Shown here piece by piece: positions 1-9,162 of a DNA stretch of 64,000 nucleotides. A program made the position numbers and the translations under genes. Origin of the DNA: Pedobacter sp. Leaf250. GTDB lineage: Bacteria; Bacteroidota; Bacteroidia; Sphingobacteriales; Sphingobacteriaceae. The DNA is taken from the NCBI RefSeq assembly GCF_920984735.1, contig NZ_CAKLBU010000014.1, forward strand, positions 60,425 through 124,424. The letters run 5' to 3'. The notes under the pieces were generated by a model that was not told the DNA's origin, did not search any database, and was given only the letters and a program-made list of their open reading frames with translations. Within the stretch, counting starts at the first letter, position 1, and every line of letters starts with the position of its first letter.

Positions 1-2
1 TG

Positions 3-167
3 TTTCATGCTTTCAATTTATATGTTTTAGAGGATTTACCAGAAGCTTTGTTACTGAAATATACGTTTATTCGACGAACCGTAAATTTAAACCGACGAAT
101 TAAGAATGGAACACGAGAAACTACACACAAACTTAAAAAACCTTTAACAAAGTTTGCGGTTAAATAG
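3..167 (+). CDS. C-terminal end of an unidentified protein, cut by the window edge
   Basis: An open frame with no stop runs from the left edge to a TAG at 165-167, giving 54 residues (FHAFNLYVLED... ending KKPLTKFAVK). The tail is rich in Arg and Lys and I do not recognise it. It lies 24 bases before the mfd start and its last codons contain the candidate -33 element of the mfd promoter. The frame is open across the whole visible stretch, but 54 codons in AT-rich DNA could be chance, so the call is moderate. The start lies outside the window. Confidence 0.5.
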   Translation, partial: FHAFNLYVLEDLPEALLLKYTFIRRTVNLNRRIKNGTRETTHKLKKPLTKFAVK

Positions 168-187
168 AAAAGATAAGCTTATTTTTG
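153..187 (+). promoter_or_regulatory. Bacteroidota-type promoter for mfd
   Basis: TTTG at 153-156 and TATTTTTG at 180-187 match the Bacteroidota -33/-7 consensus (TTTG and TAnnTTTG) with a 23-base spacer, at the long end of the accepted range. The -7 box ends only four bases before the TTG start of mfd, so the transcript may be leaderless or nearly so. Confidence 0.5.
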
Positions 188-191
188 TGCC

Positions 192-3100
192 TTGAACATT
201 CGCGATTTAATAAACAGATACAAAACCGACGATAGGGTAACCGAATTTACCAAAGCGTTAAACAGTACCAAAAACCCGAAGATACAATTAAAGGGATTGG
301 TGGGTTCTGCCGATGCCATTGTTGCGCTTTCCTCGTATTTTATACTTCATAAACCCTTGCTTTTTATTCTTCCAGATAGAGAAGAAGCTGCTTATTTTCA
401 ATCTGATTTGGAAAGTGTTTTAGATAAGCAGGTTTTGCTGTTTCCTTCATCATACCGAAAATCATTCGATTTTACGCAAGTGGATACTGCAAATGTATTG
501 GCACGTGCTGAAGTTTTAAATGAATTGAATCACGATTCGGAATATGGAAAAATTGTGGTTTCGTACCCGGAGGCTATCGCTGAAAAAGTAATTGATCGCT
601 CCGCGTTGGAAAAAAATACTCTAGAAATAAGTCTGGGCGCTAAATTGGGCATCGATTTTATTAATGAATTTTTAATCGATTACGATTTCGATCGGCGTGA
701 TTTTGTTTACGAACCCGGGCAGTTTTCTATTCGTGGCGGTATTGTCGATATTTTTTCTTTCTCTTCCGATTTACCTTACCGCATTGAGTTTTTCGGCGAT
801 GAAGTGGAAAGTATCCGCAGTTTTGAAATCGAAAGTCAGCTTTCGGTAAACGATGTAAAATCACTAACTATTGTACCTAATGTACAGGCAAAGTTTTTAA
901 CGGAAAGCAATATTAGCATTCTCGATTATATTGATCAGGATACGCAGCTTTGGTTTAAAGATGTTGAATTTACCCTTGATATTGTAAAAGCAGGTTACAA
1001 GAAAGCGGTTGAACTTTGGAAGGCACTCTCGCTCGATGATAAAAATAAAAATCCGGAATGGATTGATCCAAAGTTTGCTTTTACGGATGAAAAATTATTG
1101 GGCGATCATCTTCAGGATTTTCCAATTATCGAATTTGGTAAACAGTTCTTTTATAAAACCGACAATCGCTTTGAATTCGAAACCAAGCCACAGCCATCTT
1201 TCAACAAAGATTTTAATCTCCTAATTCACAATTTAAAGGAGAATGAAAAAGCTGGAATAGTAAATTTCATTTTTACTGATTCGCCAAAGCAAATAGAGCG
1301 TTTATACGCCATTTTAGAAGATATTGATAAAACGGCAAAATTTACGCCGATCAACAGCATGTTGCGTGAGGGTTTTGTCGATCCTCAAATTCAGACTGCT
1401 TTTTACACCGATCATCAAATTTTCGATCGTTACTATAAATATAAACTTAAAAAGGGTTATCAGAAAAGTCAGGCAATTACACTGAAAGATCTTCGTGAAC
1501 TGAAATCTGGCGATTATGTTACCCACATTGATCACGGTATTGGAAAATATGCCGGCTTGGAGAAAGTTGATGTAAATGGCAAAACACAGGAAATGATCCG
1601 CCTGATTTATGCGGATAACGATTTGCTGTACGTGAATATCAATTCGCTAAATCGCATTGCGAAATACAGCGGTAAAGAAAGCGGCGTTCCAAAAATGAAT
1701 AAATTAGGAACCGACGCCTGGGATAAACTCAAAAAGACTACAAAAAAAAAAGTTAAAGACATTGCCCGCGATTTGATCAGGCTCTATGCCCTGCGTAAAA
1801 CGCAAGCGGGAACGGCTTTTTCTCCGGATAGTTATCTGCAAACCGAGCTTGAGGCTTCCTTTATTTATGAGGATACTCCAGATCAGTTAAAAGCGACTCA
1901 GGATGTGAAAAAGGATATGGAATCACCTCATCCTATGGATCGATTGGTTTGCGGCGATGTTGGGTTTGGTAAAACCGAAATTGCAGTGCGTGCTGCTTTT
2001 AAAGCTGTTACGGAAGGCAAACAAGCGGCTGTTTTAGTGCCAACAACTATTTTGGCCCTGCAACATTTCAAAACATTTTCTTCCCGTTTAAAAGACTTTC
2101 CGGTTACAGTAGATTACATTAATCGCTTTAAAACCAATAAGCAGATTAAAGATACCCTGGCCGAAGCCGCAGCAGGAAAAGTTGATATTTTGATTGGCAC
2201 ACACCGTTTATTGAGCAAGGATGTAAAGTTTAAAGACTTGGGCATCATGATTATTGATGAAGAGCAAAAATTCGGTGTAACTGCAAAGGAAAGATTAAAA
2301 GCTGTTCGTGTAAATGTAGATACCTTAACACTTACCGCCACACCGATTCCAAGAACTTTACACTTTTCTTTAATGGGTGCCCGCGATTTATCGATTATTA
2401 GTACACCACCGCCAAATCGCCAACCCGTAAATACCGAACTTCATGTTTTCAATGATAAATTGATTCAAGAAGCAGTACAGTTCGAATTGGATAGAGGCGG
2501 ACAGGTTTTCTTTGTACATAACCGTGTTAACGATTTGATGCAATTGGGTGGATTAATTCAAAAATTAGTTCCAAAAGCTCGAATTGGTCTTGCCCATGGC
2601 CAATTGGATGGAGATGCTTTAGAAGATGTGATGCTCGATTTTATTAATGGAGAAAAAGATGTTTTGGTTGCTACTACCATAATTGAAGCTGGTTTGGATA
2701 TTCCGAATGCCAACACCATTATCATCAATCATGCGCACATGTTTGGCTTGAGCGATTTACACCAAATGCGTGGCCGCGTGGGCAGAAGCAATAAAAAGGC
2801 CTTTTGTTATTTGTTGTCACCGCCACTTTCTACGTTAACTTCTGAAGCCAGAAAACGTTTGAGCGCCATCGAAGAATTTTCAGATTTGGGCAGCGGCTTT
2901 AATGTAGCTATGCGGGATCTGGATATCCGTGGTAGCGGAAATTTGTTAGGTGCAGAACAAAGTGGTTTTATTGCCGAAATTGGTTTTGAAATGTACCATA
3001 AGATTTTGGATGAGGCCATCCAGGAGCTTAAAGAAGCCGAATTTAAAGGTTTGTTTGAAAATGAACCTGCTCGTCCGTTTGTAGGTTTTACACAGGTTGA

Positions 3101-3530
3101 TACCGATTTAGAATTATACATTCCTGACGCTTACATTACCAATATTACTGAACGTTACAATTTATACACTGAACTTTCTAAACTGGATAATGAGACCGAA
3201 CTGGCTGTTTTCGAAAAGCACTTAGCCGACCGTTTCGGTCCGGTGCCGCCGCAGGTTAAAACCATGTTAAGTGTGGTGCGATTACAATGGCTTGGCAAGA
3301 AATTGGGTTTTGAAAAAATCAGTTTTAAGAAAAATAGCTTACGTGGTTATTTTTTAAGCGATAAACAATCTGCTTATTTTGATTCGAATACTTTTACCAG
3401 GATCTTAACTTTTGCTCAAAATCATCCACGGATGTGCAACCTGAAAGAAGTTAAAAATACTTTACGCATTGCCTTTGATAATATCAACACAGTTGAAGAA
3501 GCTATTGAAACTTTAGAATTAATCGACTAA
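192..3530 (+). CDS. mfd: Transcription-repair coupling factor Mfd
   Basis: Mfd is a DNA translocase that removes RNA polymerase stalled at lesions and recruits UvrA for nucleotide excision repair. The 1112-residue length is normal for the family. The N-terminal third resembles UvrB (PDREEAAYF, FSIRGGIVDIFS). A CarD-like RNA polymerase interaction domain follows around residue 440-500 (LKSGDYVTHIDHGIGKYAGL). The helicase core has Walker A (CGDVGFGKTEIA), Walker B as DEEQ (IIDEEQKFGV), the TLTATPIPRTL motif and motif VI (QMRGRVGRS). A C-terminal TRCF domain ends the protein. The start codon is TTG at 192: an in-frame stop lies at 174-176 and no ATG occurs for over 100 codons, so TTG is close to forced. 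The next gene begins on the base after the stop. Confidence 0.97.
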   Translation: MNIRDLINRYKTDDRVTEFTKALNSTKNPKIQLKGLVGSADAIVALSSYFILHKPLLFILPDREEAAYFQSDLESVLDKQVLLFPSSYRKSFDFTQVDTANVLARAEVLNELNHDSEYGKIVVSYPEAIAEKVIDRSALEKNTLEISLGAKLGIDFINEFLIDYDFDRRDFVYEPGQFSIRGGIVDIFSFSSDLPYRIEFFGDEVESIRSFEIESQLSVNDVKSLTIVPNVQAKFLTESNISILDYIDQDTQLWFKDVEFTLDIVKAGYKKAVELWKALSLDDKNKNPEWIDPKFAFTDEKLLGDHLQDFPIIEFGKQFFYKTDNRFEFETKPQPSFNKDFNLLIHNLKENEKAGIVNFIFTDSPKQIERLYAILEDIDKTAKFTPINSMLREGFVDPQIQTAFYTDHQIFDRYYKYKLKKGYQKSQAITLKDLRELKSGDYVTHIDHGIGKYAGLEKVDVNGKTQEMIRLIYADNDLLYVNINSLNRIAKYSGKESGVPKMNKLGTDAWDKLKKTTKKKVKDIARDLIRLYALRKTQAGTAFSPDSYLQTELEASFIYEDTPDQLKATQDVKKDMESPHPMDRLVCGDVGFGKTEIAVRAAFKAVTEGKQAAVLVPTTILALQHFKTFSSRLKDFPVTVDYINRFKTNKQIKDTLAEAAAGKVDILIGTHRLLSKDVKFKDLGIMIIDEEQKFGVTAKERLKAVRVNVDTLTLTATPIPRTLHFSLMGARDLSIISTPPPNRQPVNTELHVFNDKLIQEAVQFELDRGGQVFFVHNRVNDLMQLGGLIQKLVPKARIGLAHGQLDGDALEDVMLDFINGEKDVLVATTIIEAGLDIPNANTIIINHAHMFGLSDLHQMRGRVGRSNKKAFCYLLSPPLSTLTSEARKRLSAIEEFSDLGSGFNVAMRDLDIRGSGNLLGAEQSGFIAEIGFEMYHKILDEAIQELKEAEFKGLFENEPARPFVGFTQVDTDLELYIPDAYITNITERYNLYTELSKLDNETELAVFEKHLADRFGPVPPQVKTMLSVVRLQWLGKKLGFEKISFKKNSLRGYFLSDKQSAYFDSNTFTRILTFAQNHPRMCNLKEVKNTLRIAFDNINTVEEAIETLELID

Positions 3531-3749
3531 ATGGATCCAACCTTATTACTCGATTTAGTGAAAATGCAAATGCCTTACGGAAAGTACAAGGGTTATTTGA
3601 TTTGCAACATCCCAGAAAGTTACTTGCTTTGGTATAAGGATAAAGGTTTTCCGAAAGGGAAGTTAGGCGATTTAATGGCAACAATGTTCGAAATCCGAGT
3701 TAATGGATTGGAGTATTTATTAACGCCATTGAAGAATGGGAATAGATAA
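3531..3749 (+). CDS. DUF3820 family small protein
   Basis: This 72-residue protein has the DUF3820 pattern: MPYGKYKGYLI near the N-terminus, then a P-E-x-Y-L-x-W segment, GFPKGKLGDLMA, and a closing NGLEYLL. The family is described as a putative quorum-sensing-regulated virulence factor family from one structural study, but no firm molecular function is known to me. Its ATG follows the mfd stop codon with no gap, so it is very probably co-transcribed and translationally coupled with mfd. It has no signal peptide or membrane segment. Confidence 0.85.
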   Translation: MDPTLLLDLVKMQMPYGKYKGYLICNIPESYLLWYKDKGFPKGKLGDLMATMFEIRVNGLEYLLTPLKNGNR

Positions 3750-3763
3750 TTCCTTTCCGAAAT

Positions 3764-3846
3764 CGTCATTGCGAGGCACGAAGCAATCCTACAACGATCG
3801 CTACGATAACAAAAGCATTAAGATTGCTTCGTGCCTCGCAACGACG
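3764..3846. repeat. Intergenic palindromic repeat, family A, copy 1
   Basis: Two 25-base arms (3764-3788 and 3822-3846) are inverted copies with one mismatch and share the core GCGAGGCACGAAGCAATC. They flank a 33-base loop. A second copy with nearly identical arms lies at 62095-62177. It sits between convergent genes. It has no transposase and resembles a REP/MITE-type element rather than a terminator. Confidence 0.85.
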
Positions 3847-3901
3847 GTAAATAAAAAAGATTTTTGTAGATAAATTCTGCGTTCTCTGCAGGAAATTAAA
3901 A

Positions 3902-4618
3902 TTATATCTCACAGCCATTTTCATCACAAATCGCATCATTGTTTTTATTCAAAGAAGTTAGATTCGTTTTAGGCTGAAGTGATTTCCATTCCTTAAAACT
4001 TTGCGTTAGCGCTTCGGTGAATGCGTCTACAGGTTGCGCACCCGAAACACCATACTTCCTATCCATTACAAAATAAGGCACGCCACGAATCCCTAAATTT
4101 TGGCTTTCATAAATATCATAACGAACCGCTTCAGCAAATTGATCGCTATTTAGAACTTCTTCGGCTTCGGTTTTATCTAAACCAATTTCCACAGCAAGAT
4201 TAATTAAAACATCACTTTCACCTATGTTCTTGCTTTTTACAAAATGGGCTTCAAACAACTTTTCTTCAGCTAAATCCTGCAAACCATGTTTGGCTGCCAA
4301 ATGAATTAATCGGTGTGCATTAAAAGTATTAGCAGGAATATTGGTGTCGAAATTTATCGTTAAACCAGCGTTTTCCGCCATATCAACCACTTGCTTGGTC
4401 ATTTGTTTTGCCTGCTCAAGTGGCATTCCCTTGCTACGCGATAAATAATCGTAAACGCTTTCGTTATTGGTGTTGTGATATTCAGGATTAAGCTGATAGC
4501 TTTTCCAATCCACTACAATTTCATTTTTAAAAGGCAATTTTTCAATGGCTTGCTCAAAATGACGTTTACCGATATAGCAAAACGGACACATAACATCCGA
4601 CCAGATTTCAACTTTCAT
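3902..4618 (-). CDS. DsbA family oxidoreductase (FrnE-like)
   Basis: This 238-residue cytoplasmic thioredoxin-fold protein is of the DsbA/FrnE (2-hydroxychromene-2-carboxylate isomerase-like) type. The active-site CPFC motif is at residues 11-14 (SDVMCPFCYIGK). The helical insert follows, and the cis-Pro region is visible as GIRGVPYFV. There is no signal peptide, which separates it from periplasmic DsbA. An additional C-terminal CDENGC pair (last ten residues) could be a second redox or metal site. The likely role is a thiol-disulfide oxidoreductase in stress defence, with no specific substrate inferable. It is a single gene on the minus strand, convergent with mfd-DUF3820. Confidence 0.9.
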   Translation of the reverse strand: MKVEIWSDVMCPFCYIGKRHFEQAIEKLPFKNEIVVDWKSYQLNPEYHNTNNESVYDYLSRSKGMPLEQAKQMTKQVVDMAENAGLTINFDTNIPANTFNAHRLIHLAAKHGLQDLAEEKLFEAHFVKSKNIGESDVLINLAVEIGLDKTEAEEVLNSDQFAEAVRYDIYESQNLGIRGVPYFVMDRKYGVSGAQPVDAFTEALTQSFKEWKSLQPKTNLTSLNKNNDAICDENGCEI

Positions 4619-4622
4619 AAAT

Positions 4623-4630
4623 CAAAAATA
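4623..4630 (-). promoter_or_regulatory. -7 element for the DsbA-like gene
   Basis: On the minus strand the sequence reads TATTTTTG, a perfect TAnnTTTG match, identical to the mfd box and again ending four bases before the start codon (ATG at 4618). I see no convincing -33 element at normal spacing. Confidence 0.4.
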
Positions 4631-4663
4631 CTTGATTAATACAAAAACAGAGTAAGCAGAAAG

Positions 4664-4696
4664 TAAAAAGCCGCTATCCAATAGAATAGCGGCTTA
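4664..4696 (-). terminator. Rho-independent terminator of the M14 peptidase gene
   Basis: Perfect ten-base arms AAGCCGCTAT (4668-4677) and ATAGCGGCTT (4686-4695) form a hairpin. On the minus strand it is followed by a run of T (A run at 4664-4669 on the plus strand). It lies just after the stop of the minus-strand gene at 4709. Confidence 0.8.
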
Positions 4697-4708
4697 CAGA
4701 AACTGATT

Positions 4709-7396
4709 TTATTTATACAGCTGATTAAAAATCAGTTTAAAAGTTCCATGGGTTTGTGCCCTAAAGGCTATTTCCGGTCCAAAAGCCAATAATTTTCCCT
4801 TGCCAACATTTGCCTGAAACGCGGTAACGCCATCTTGTAAATAAGCTTGCCCCCAAGCCCATCCACTACGCAGTGGCTTGGCAGATTCGAACCACATTAA
4901 AGGCTTAATTTTTCCAGCGGTTATGGCATCTCCAGTTAATTTAAAAACAGGGCTATTATCAAAATAGACATCAGCTTCTTTTTCCATTCCCCAAACTGCA
5001 GGTTGCTTGGTATCAACAGTAACATTTAGAACACTTCCCGGTACATAATATTTTTCTGCCGGAAGCTTTTTTTCTTCACCATTTATAATTTCAACTACAG
5101 CATTTCGTACTGGTAAATTTAAGTGGTAGGCCAAGTTTGTACTGCTGCCAATGGTTACAATATTGCCACCCTCCTCTAAAAATTTCTTCAACTGAGGAAT
5201 TGATTTATCTGCAGAAATTCTTCCTAAACGGTTTCTAAATTCTTCCGGAATATCTTCTGCCTTAGGGCCGAAGTTTCTTGCACCAAAACCACCCGCCTGA
5301 ACTGTAGGAATGGCACCACCAACAAAAATGATCACATCATATTTCGATTTTAAATTTCCCGCATCGATATCTTGAGGATAAATCACGGTTGCGTTGTAAT
5401 GATATTGTTCCATGATAAAGCGCATCCAACCAGATGCCATAGAACCGCCATAAGTATCCCAAAGGGCAATTCTCGCAGCAGAAACTTTAGTTTTATTCTT
5501 AGGCGCCGAAGCGGGTTTCAATTTTACATTCGCTTTTTCTAAAATAGATTTTCCTGCTGATGAAACATAAAAATCGCCATTTTCATTTGACCGGTAAACT
5601 TCAACTTTGTTTTTCAATAAATCATTAACTGCTGTGTAAGAATCGTTTTGAGCAGCACTTAAAACATAGCTAGATCCAGTTATTTTATTTTCGGGAACCA
5701 ACAATCTGCCATAGGCGTTTCTTTCAAATGGCCCGTTGAAATCATCCTGAATGCGATCGAATTTCACGTCCATCAGATAAGCTAGAGTCCAGCCTGCGGC
5801 ATCGTATGGTGGAATTGGCGCACCACCATCATATTTAAAATCATTCGGATGATCTTGTGGCTCAAACATATCCAAAACATGCGGACGGAAAGCCTGATCT
5901 GTTTTAACCACATAACTTCCTGCCGGATATTTTTTCCCTGCAACACTAAATGGAGCAGTTGCTTTATGCACAACGATTCCGGTTCTAATCAAAGCATTTA
6001 AGAATTTAATTGCCGAATTAAAATCGGGTTGATCGGCTGACAAAATATATCCACGTGGATCTCTATTGGCTGGCGCATTCATTACCGTATCAAAATATTT
6101 TACACTCATCGATCTTCTACCAAACTCCGAATCGCCGGCATCAACAGCGCTCGAACCACCTTTTTTAGCCGCAGTATTAATGGCTTCTATTTTCTTCGGT
6201 GAGAAAGACCAGGTATTTTTTTTACCTCTATCAATGGAGTTTTTGCCCATTTGGTAGATATTAAAAAGCAATTCATCGGCATGGCGTTGCGCATAATTCA
6301 ATACTGCATAGTTTAATGAAACAGAATAATCTATCGAGTTTTTGAAAAACCATTTTCGTGGGGTAACAGGATTCGGCGAATCGCTATTTGGTAACAATCG
6401 TGAGGGCACCAATGGAATTTCTGATGGAGTAGGACTACCAACAATTTCTGTTAACAACCCAATCATATTGTGGAAGTAGGTAGTTGTTCTTAAGCCGCCA
6501 TTGTACCAGGTAGAGAAAACTGATCCGCCTCGTTGGGTATAGCCTGGTTTTGCCTCCACATTTAGTCTGGTGTGCATGGCAGCGCCAACCGCATCTAAAC
6601 TGGTTAAAAGTGTCGCATCAAAAACATAATTAAAAGGATCGCGGTAGGGTGGGCCAGCTACAACGGTTCCTGCCGGACCAGCCTGATGGTGGTTATACAT
6701 AATTTGCGGTATCCACTCTACAAAAAGCTGACGCCCCATATTTTGTGTTTCCTTTAAATTTAGCATGAAAAAATCGCGGTTATTATCATGCCCCGCATAT
6801 TTTTCGTATAATCTTGGCCAACCTGATAACATTCGTTTTTTAGGATCTTTTTCTTTCATGTACCAATTGGCTACCAACTCCTGTCCATCGGGATTGGCGT
6901 GGGTAAATAAAATGATCACATTATCCAGAATCTTCAGCGTTTCCGGGTCTGTTTTCGATGCAAACTCGTAAGCAGTTTGTATCAGTTGGTGCGCACCAAC
7001 GGTTTCATTGGCGTGTAAACCCCCGTCGATCCAAACCACAGCTTTTCCTTCTTGAGATAATGCTTTTGCCTGTTCAGTGGTAATTTCAGCATGAGCCAGT
7101 TGTTGCGAAATTTCTTTGTAGCGAGCCAGTTTTTCAAGATTTGCAGGAGATGAAACAATTAACATGTATTGGCTTCTGCCTTCTTCTGTTTTTCCAATAT
7201 CCACAAGTTTTACCCGTTTGGATGTTTCAGCAAGCTTTTTAAAATAAGCTTCCGTTTGGGCATAATTTGCCAATTGATAATTTTCACCGATATCAAAACC
7301 AAAATGCGATTTTGGCGAGGGTACTTCTTGCGCAAATGCAGTGCTGCTGAAAATCAAAAAGGCAAAACATAGCTTTTTAAAGTAAAATTTAGTCAT
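4709..7396 (-). CDS. Secreted M14 family zinc carboxypeptidase
   Basis: This 895-residue exported metallopeptidase has a signal peptide (residues 1-22, ending SSTAFAQ). The M14 zinc site is visible: H128 and E131 in GLHANET, the NPDG segment near 168-171, the substrate-binding Arg in NNRD at about 207, a later zinc His at about 236 (YNHH), and the catalytic Glu at about 317 (LLTEIVG). A long C-terminal half follows; it includes a stretch with ThuA/glutamine-amidotransferase-like features (VIIFVGGA, EEGGNIVTIGSS) and has no obvious membrane anchor. It probably hydrolyses peptides in the periplasm or outside the cell. It is a single gene with its own promoter and terminator. The exact substrate cannot be told. 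Confidence 0.93.
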   Translation of the reverse strand: MTKFYFKKLCFAFLIFSSTAFAQEVPSPKSHFGFDIGENYQLANYAQTEAYFKKLAETSKRVKLVDIGKTEEGRSQYMLIVSSPANLEKLARYKEISQQLAHAEITTEQAKALSQEGKAVVWIDGGLHANETVGAHQLIQTAYEFASKTDPETLKILDNVIILFTHANPDGQELVANWYMKEKDPKKRMLSGWPRLYEKYAGHDNNRDFFMLNLKETQNMGRQLFVEWIPQIMYNHHQAGPAGTVVAGPPYRDPFNYVFDATLLTSLDAVGAAMHTRLNVEAKPGYTQRGGSVFSTWYNGGLRTTTYFHNMIGLLTEIVGSPTPSEIPLVPSRLLPNSDSPNPVTPRKWFFKNSIDYSVSLNYAVLNYAQRHADELLFNIYQMGKNSIDRGKKNTWSFSPKKIEAINTAAKKGGSSAVDAGDSEFGRRSMSVKYFDTVMNAPANRDPRGYILSADQPDFNSAIKFLNALIRTGIVVHKATAPFSVAGKKYPAGSYVVKTDQAFRPHVLDMFEPQDHPNDFKYDGGAPIPPYDAAGWTLAYLMDVKFDRIQDDFNGPFERNAYGRLLVPENKITGSSYVLSAAQNDSYTAVNDLLKNKVEVYRSNENGDFYVSSAGKSILEKANVKLKPASAPKNKTKVSAARIALWDTYGGSMASGWMRFIMEQYHYNATVIYPQDIDAGNLKSKYDVIIFVGGAIPTVQAGGFGARNFGPKAEDIPEEFRNRLGRISADKSIPQLKKFLEEGGNIVTIGSSTNLAYHLNLPVRNAVVEIINGEEKKLPAEKYYVPGSVLNVTVDTKQPAVWGMEKEADVYFDNSPVFKLTGDAITAGKIKPLMWFESAKPLRSGWAWGQAYLQDGVTAFQANVGKGKLLAFGPEIAFRAQTHGTFKLIFNQLYK

Positions 7397-7421
7397 AGTT
7401 TATGGTTGTTTGTTGGATAAT

Positions 7422-7429
7422 CAAATATA
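7422..7429 (-). promoter_or_regulatory. -7 element for the M14 peptidase gene
   Basis: Minus-strand TATATTTG, a perfect TAnnTTTG match, 25 bases before the ATG. I see no clear -33 partner. Confidence 0.4.
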
Positions 7430-7460
7430 ATGGAGAAACATATGGCTTTTTTCCCTGATG

Positions 7461-7468
7461 TAAATTTG
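7461..7468 (+). promoter_or_regulatory. -7 element for the thioesterase gene
   Basis: TAAATTTG matches TAnnTTTG and lies 49 bases before the first possible ATG. It is divergent from the M14 promoter at 7422-7429. Confidence 0.4.
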
Positions 7469-7517
7469 TTACATGCAAGGTTTTTAAACATGCTTAAGTA
7501 AATTAGCCGATTAAATA

Positions 7518-7910
7518 ATGATCATGACCCTAAACGAAAGAATTCAAAACTCAACAACCCGTATTTTCAAAGCTGTTTTTCCCAATACAACAAATCATTA
7601 TGACACACTTTTCGGTGGCACAGCCATGCACATGATGGATGAAGTAGCCTTTATCACGGCAACACGTTTTAGTAGACAAATTATGGTAACGGTAAGTAGC
7701 GATAGAATAGATTTTAAAAAGCCCATTCCAGCCGGCACAATTGTAGAACTTATTGGCAAGGTAAACCATGTTGGAAATACCAGCTTAAAAGTGAATGTAG
7801 AGATTTATATCGAGCAAATGTATGCTGAAGGCAGAGAACTTGCCGTTCATGGTGATTTTACTTTTGTAGCCATAGATGAGAATAAAAAACCTATGCAGGT
7901 GATTAAATAA
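7518..7910 (+). CDS. Acyl-CoA thioesterase, hotdog fold (YciA/ACOT type)
   Basis: This 130-residue single hotdog-domain protein hydrolyses acyl-CoA to free acid and CoA. Family hallmarks are the N-terminal segment with N-x-x-D-T-L-F-G-G (NHYDTLFGG), the following long helix with MDEVAFITA, and the central strand TVSSDRIDFKKPI. The translation could begin at the ATG at 7518 or the in-frame ATG at 7524; the second gives a more usual N-terminus (MTLNERIQ). It is cytoplasmic, with no signal peptide. It is a monocistronic gene, convergent with the cdsA cluster. Confidence 0.9.
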   Translation: MIMTLNERIQNSTTRIFKAVFPNTTNHYDTLFGGTAMHMMDEVAFITATRFSRQIMVTVSSDRIDFKKPIPAGTIVELIGKVNHVGNTSLKVNVEIYIEQMYAEGRELAVHGDFTFVAIDENKKPMQVIK

Positions 7911-8097
7911 TTCTGGCAAAGTAAAAGTTGAAAGTATAATACTGGTGTTTAGAAATTCTGGGGATTAATCTTTCAATATAAACCAGATTGTAACGGCATC
8001 CCCAAATTTTTCATTTGGGATATAGTGTAAAGCTGGGCTGTAGTTCTGGATGAGCACTACAGGACCTTTCCAAAAATTGATACTTAAAGCAAAATAA

Positions 8098-8907
8098 TTA
8101 AGATAAAATCAGATATAAATAAGCGTAAACTACCGGTGCCGCCAGCAACAAACCATCAAATCTATCAAGCAAACCACCATGTCCAGGCAATAAACCGCCA
8201 CTATCTTTGGTATCTAAACTGCGTTTTAACATCGATTCTACTAAATCGCCTAATGTACCAAAACAGGCAATTAGAACCGCCATACCGGCCCAAACCCAGG
8301 CTTGGTTTTCTTTAAAAACAAAAGATAGTCCGAGTGAAACCAGAACGCTGGTAAACATGCCTCCAAAAAAACCTTCCCAGCTCTTTTTAGGCGAGTGGCG
8401 CTCAAAAAGTTTGCGTTTTCCATACTTTACACCAAATAAATAGGCTCCGGTATCATTTGCCCAAAGCATTAAAAGAAAGGCTAAAGGAAAATGGAAATTG
8501 TACTCATTCCAATTTTTTAAAAACCCTAATGCATGGAAAAAGCAAAATGGAATAGTAACATATACAAAACCTACAAAAGTGTAAGAAATATTGGCAAATG
8601 GAATTTTGTTCTTCTTATATAATTCGGTAATAAAAACAGAGAATATCAGCGGAATACAAAGCAGCAAATATTTTACATCGTATTGCAAATAATGTAAGCC
8701 TGCAGCCATTAAAAATATTAATGCGCCTGCAATCAAACCAATGTTCCGATGCGGACGAATGCCTGAATTTTTAATAAGCTTGTAAAATTCAAAAAGTGAT
8801 AAAATGCTTAAAACAAGATAAAATATGGTAAAGGTGTAGCTGCCTAAAAAAATAGATGCCAGCATTACAATGGTAAAAAAGAAAGCGGTTATTGCCCTGG
8901 TTTTCAT
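8098..8907 (-). CDS. cdsA: Phosphatidate cytidylyltransferase CdsA
   Basis: CdsA converts phosphatidic acid and CTP to CDP-diacylglycerol, the precursor of membrane phospholipids. The 269-residue protein has about eight hydrophobic segments. The C-terminal CdsA signature is clear: a K-R-S-x-x-x-K-D-S core (LKRSLDTKDSG) followed by LLPGHGGLLDRFDGLL. An upstream KSWEGFFGG segment is also typical. It is the last gene of a minus-strand cluster with the DUF2007 protein and the CPBP protease, a common neighbourhood in this group. No terminator with a T run is evident downstream; a weak CCCAAAT/ATTTGGG hairpin at 8001-8019 is all I see in the gap to the thioesterase. Confidence 0.95.
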   Translation of the reverse strand: MKTRAITAFFFTIVMLASIFLGSYTFTIFYLVLSILSLFEFYKLIKNSGIRPHRNIGLIAGALIFLMAAGLHYLQYDVKYLLLCIPLIFSVFITELYKKNKIPFANISYTFVGFVYVTIPFCFFHALGFLKNWNEYNFHFPLAFLLMLWANDTGAYLFGVKYGKRKLFERHSPKKSWEGFFGGMFTSVLVSLGLSFVFKENQAWVWAGMAVLIACFGTLGDLVESMLKRSLDTKDSGGLLPGHGGLLDRFDGLLLAAPVVYAYLYLILS

Positions 8908-8955
8908 ACTAAAAAATGTAAAGTTGACAATGGAGAATTTAAAATGGATAACATA

Positions 8956-9162
8956 TTATTCAATTTCATTTTCAACGATATATTCAATTGCTTTATCAAA
9001 ATCCGATTTGTTTACCAAAACATTTATTTCGCCAATATTATATGCCGATAATTGCTTATTCATGGTTACTGCAGGGATTCCGGCCTCTGTTAAACCTTGC
9101 TTTAAAACTTCAGCAGCAAATGGGTTGCTGGTGGTATATACTTTAATCCAATTTTCGCTCAC
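8956..9162 (-). CDS. DUF2007 family small protein
   Basis: This 68-residue protein matches the DUF2007 (putative signal-transducing) family in layout: W-I-K-V-Y-T-T-S-N-P near the start, A-E-V-L-K-Q-G-L-x-E-x-G-I-P, then N-V-L-V-N-K-S-D-F-D-K-A. The fold is a small ferredoxin-like domain related to PII-type proteins; the function is not established. Its start overlaps the end of the upstream CPBP protease gene by 20 bases, so the two are co-translated in one operon, with cdsA 48 bases downstream. Confidence 0.85.
   Translation of the reverse strand: MSENWIKVYTTSNPFAAEVLKQGLTEAGIPAVTMNKQLSAYNIGEINVLVNKSDFDKAIEYIVENEIE

Noticed and set aside
7998..8021. Terminator for the thioesterase or cdsA
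   Set aside because: CCCAAAT/ATTTGGG is only seven base pairs with no T run on either side.
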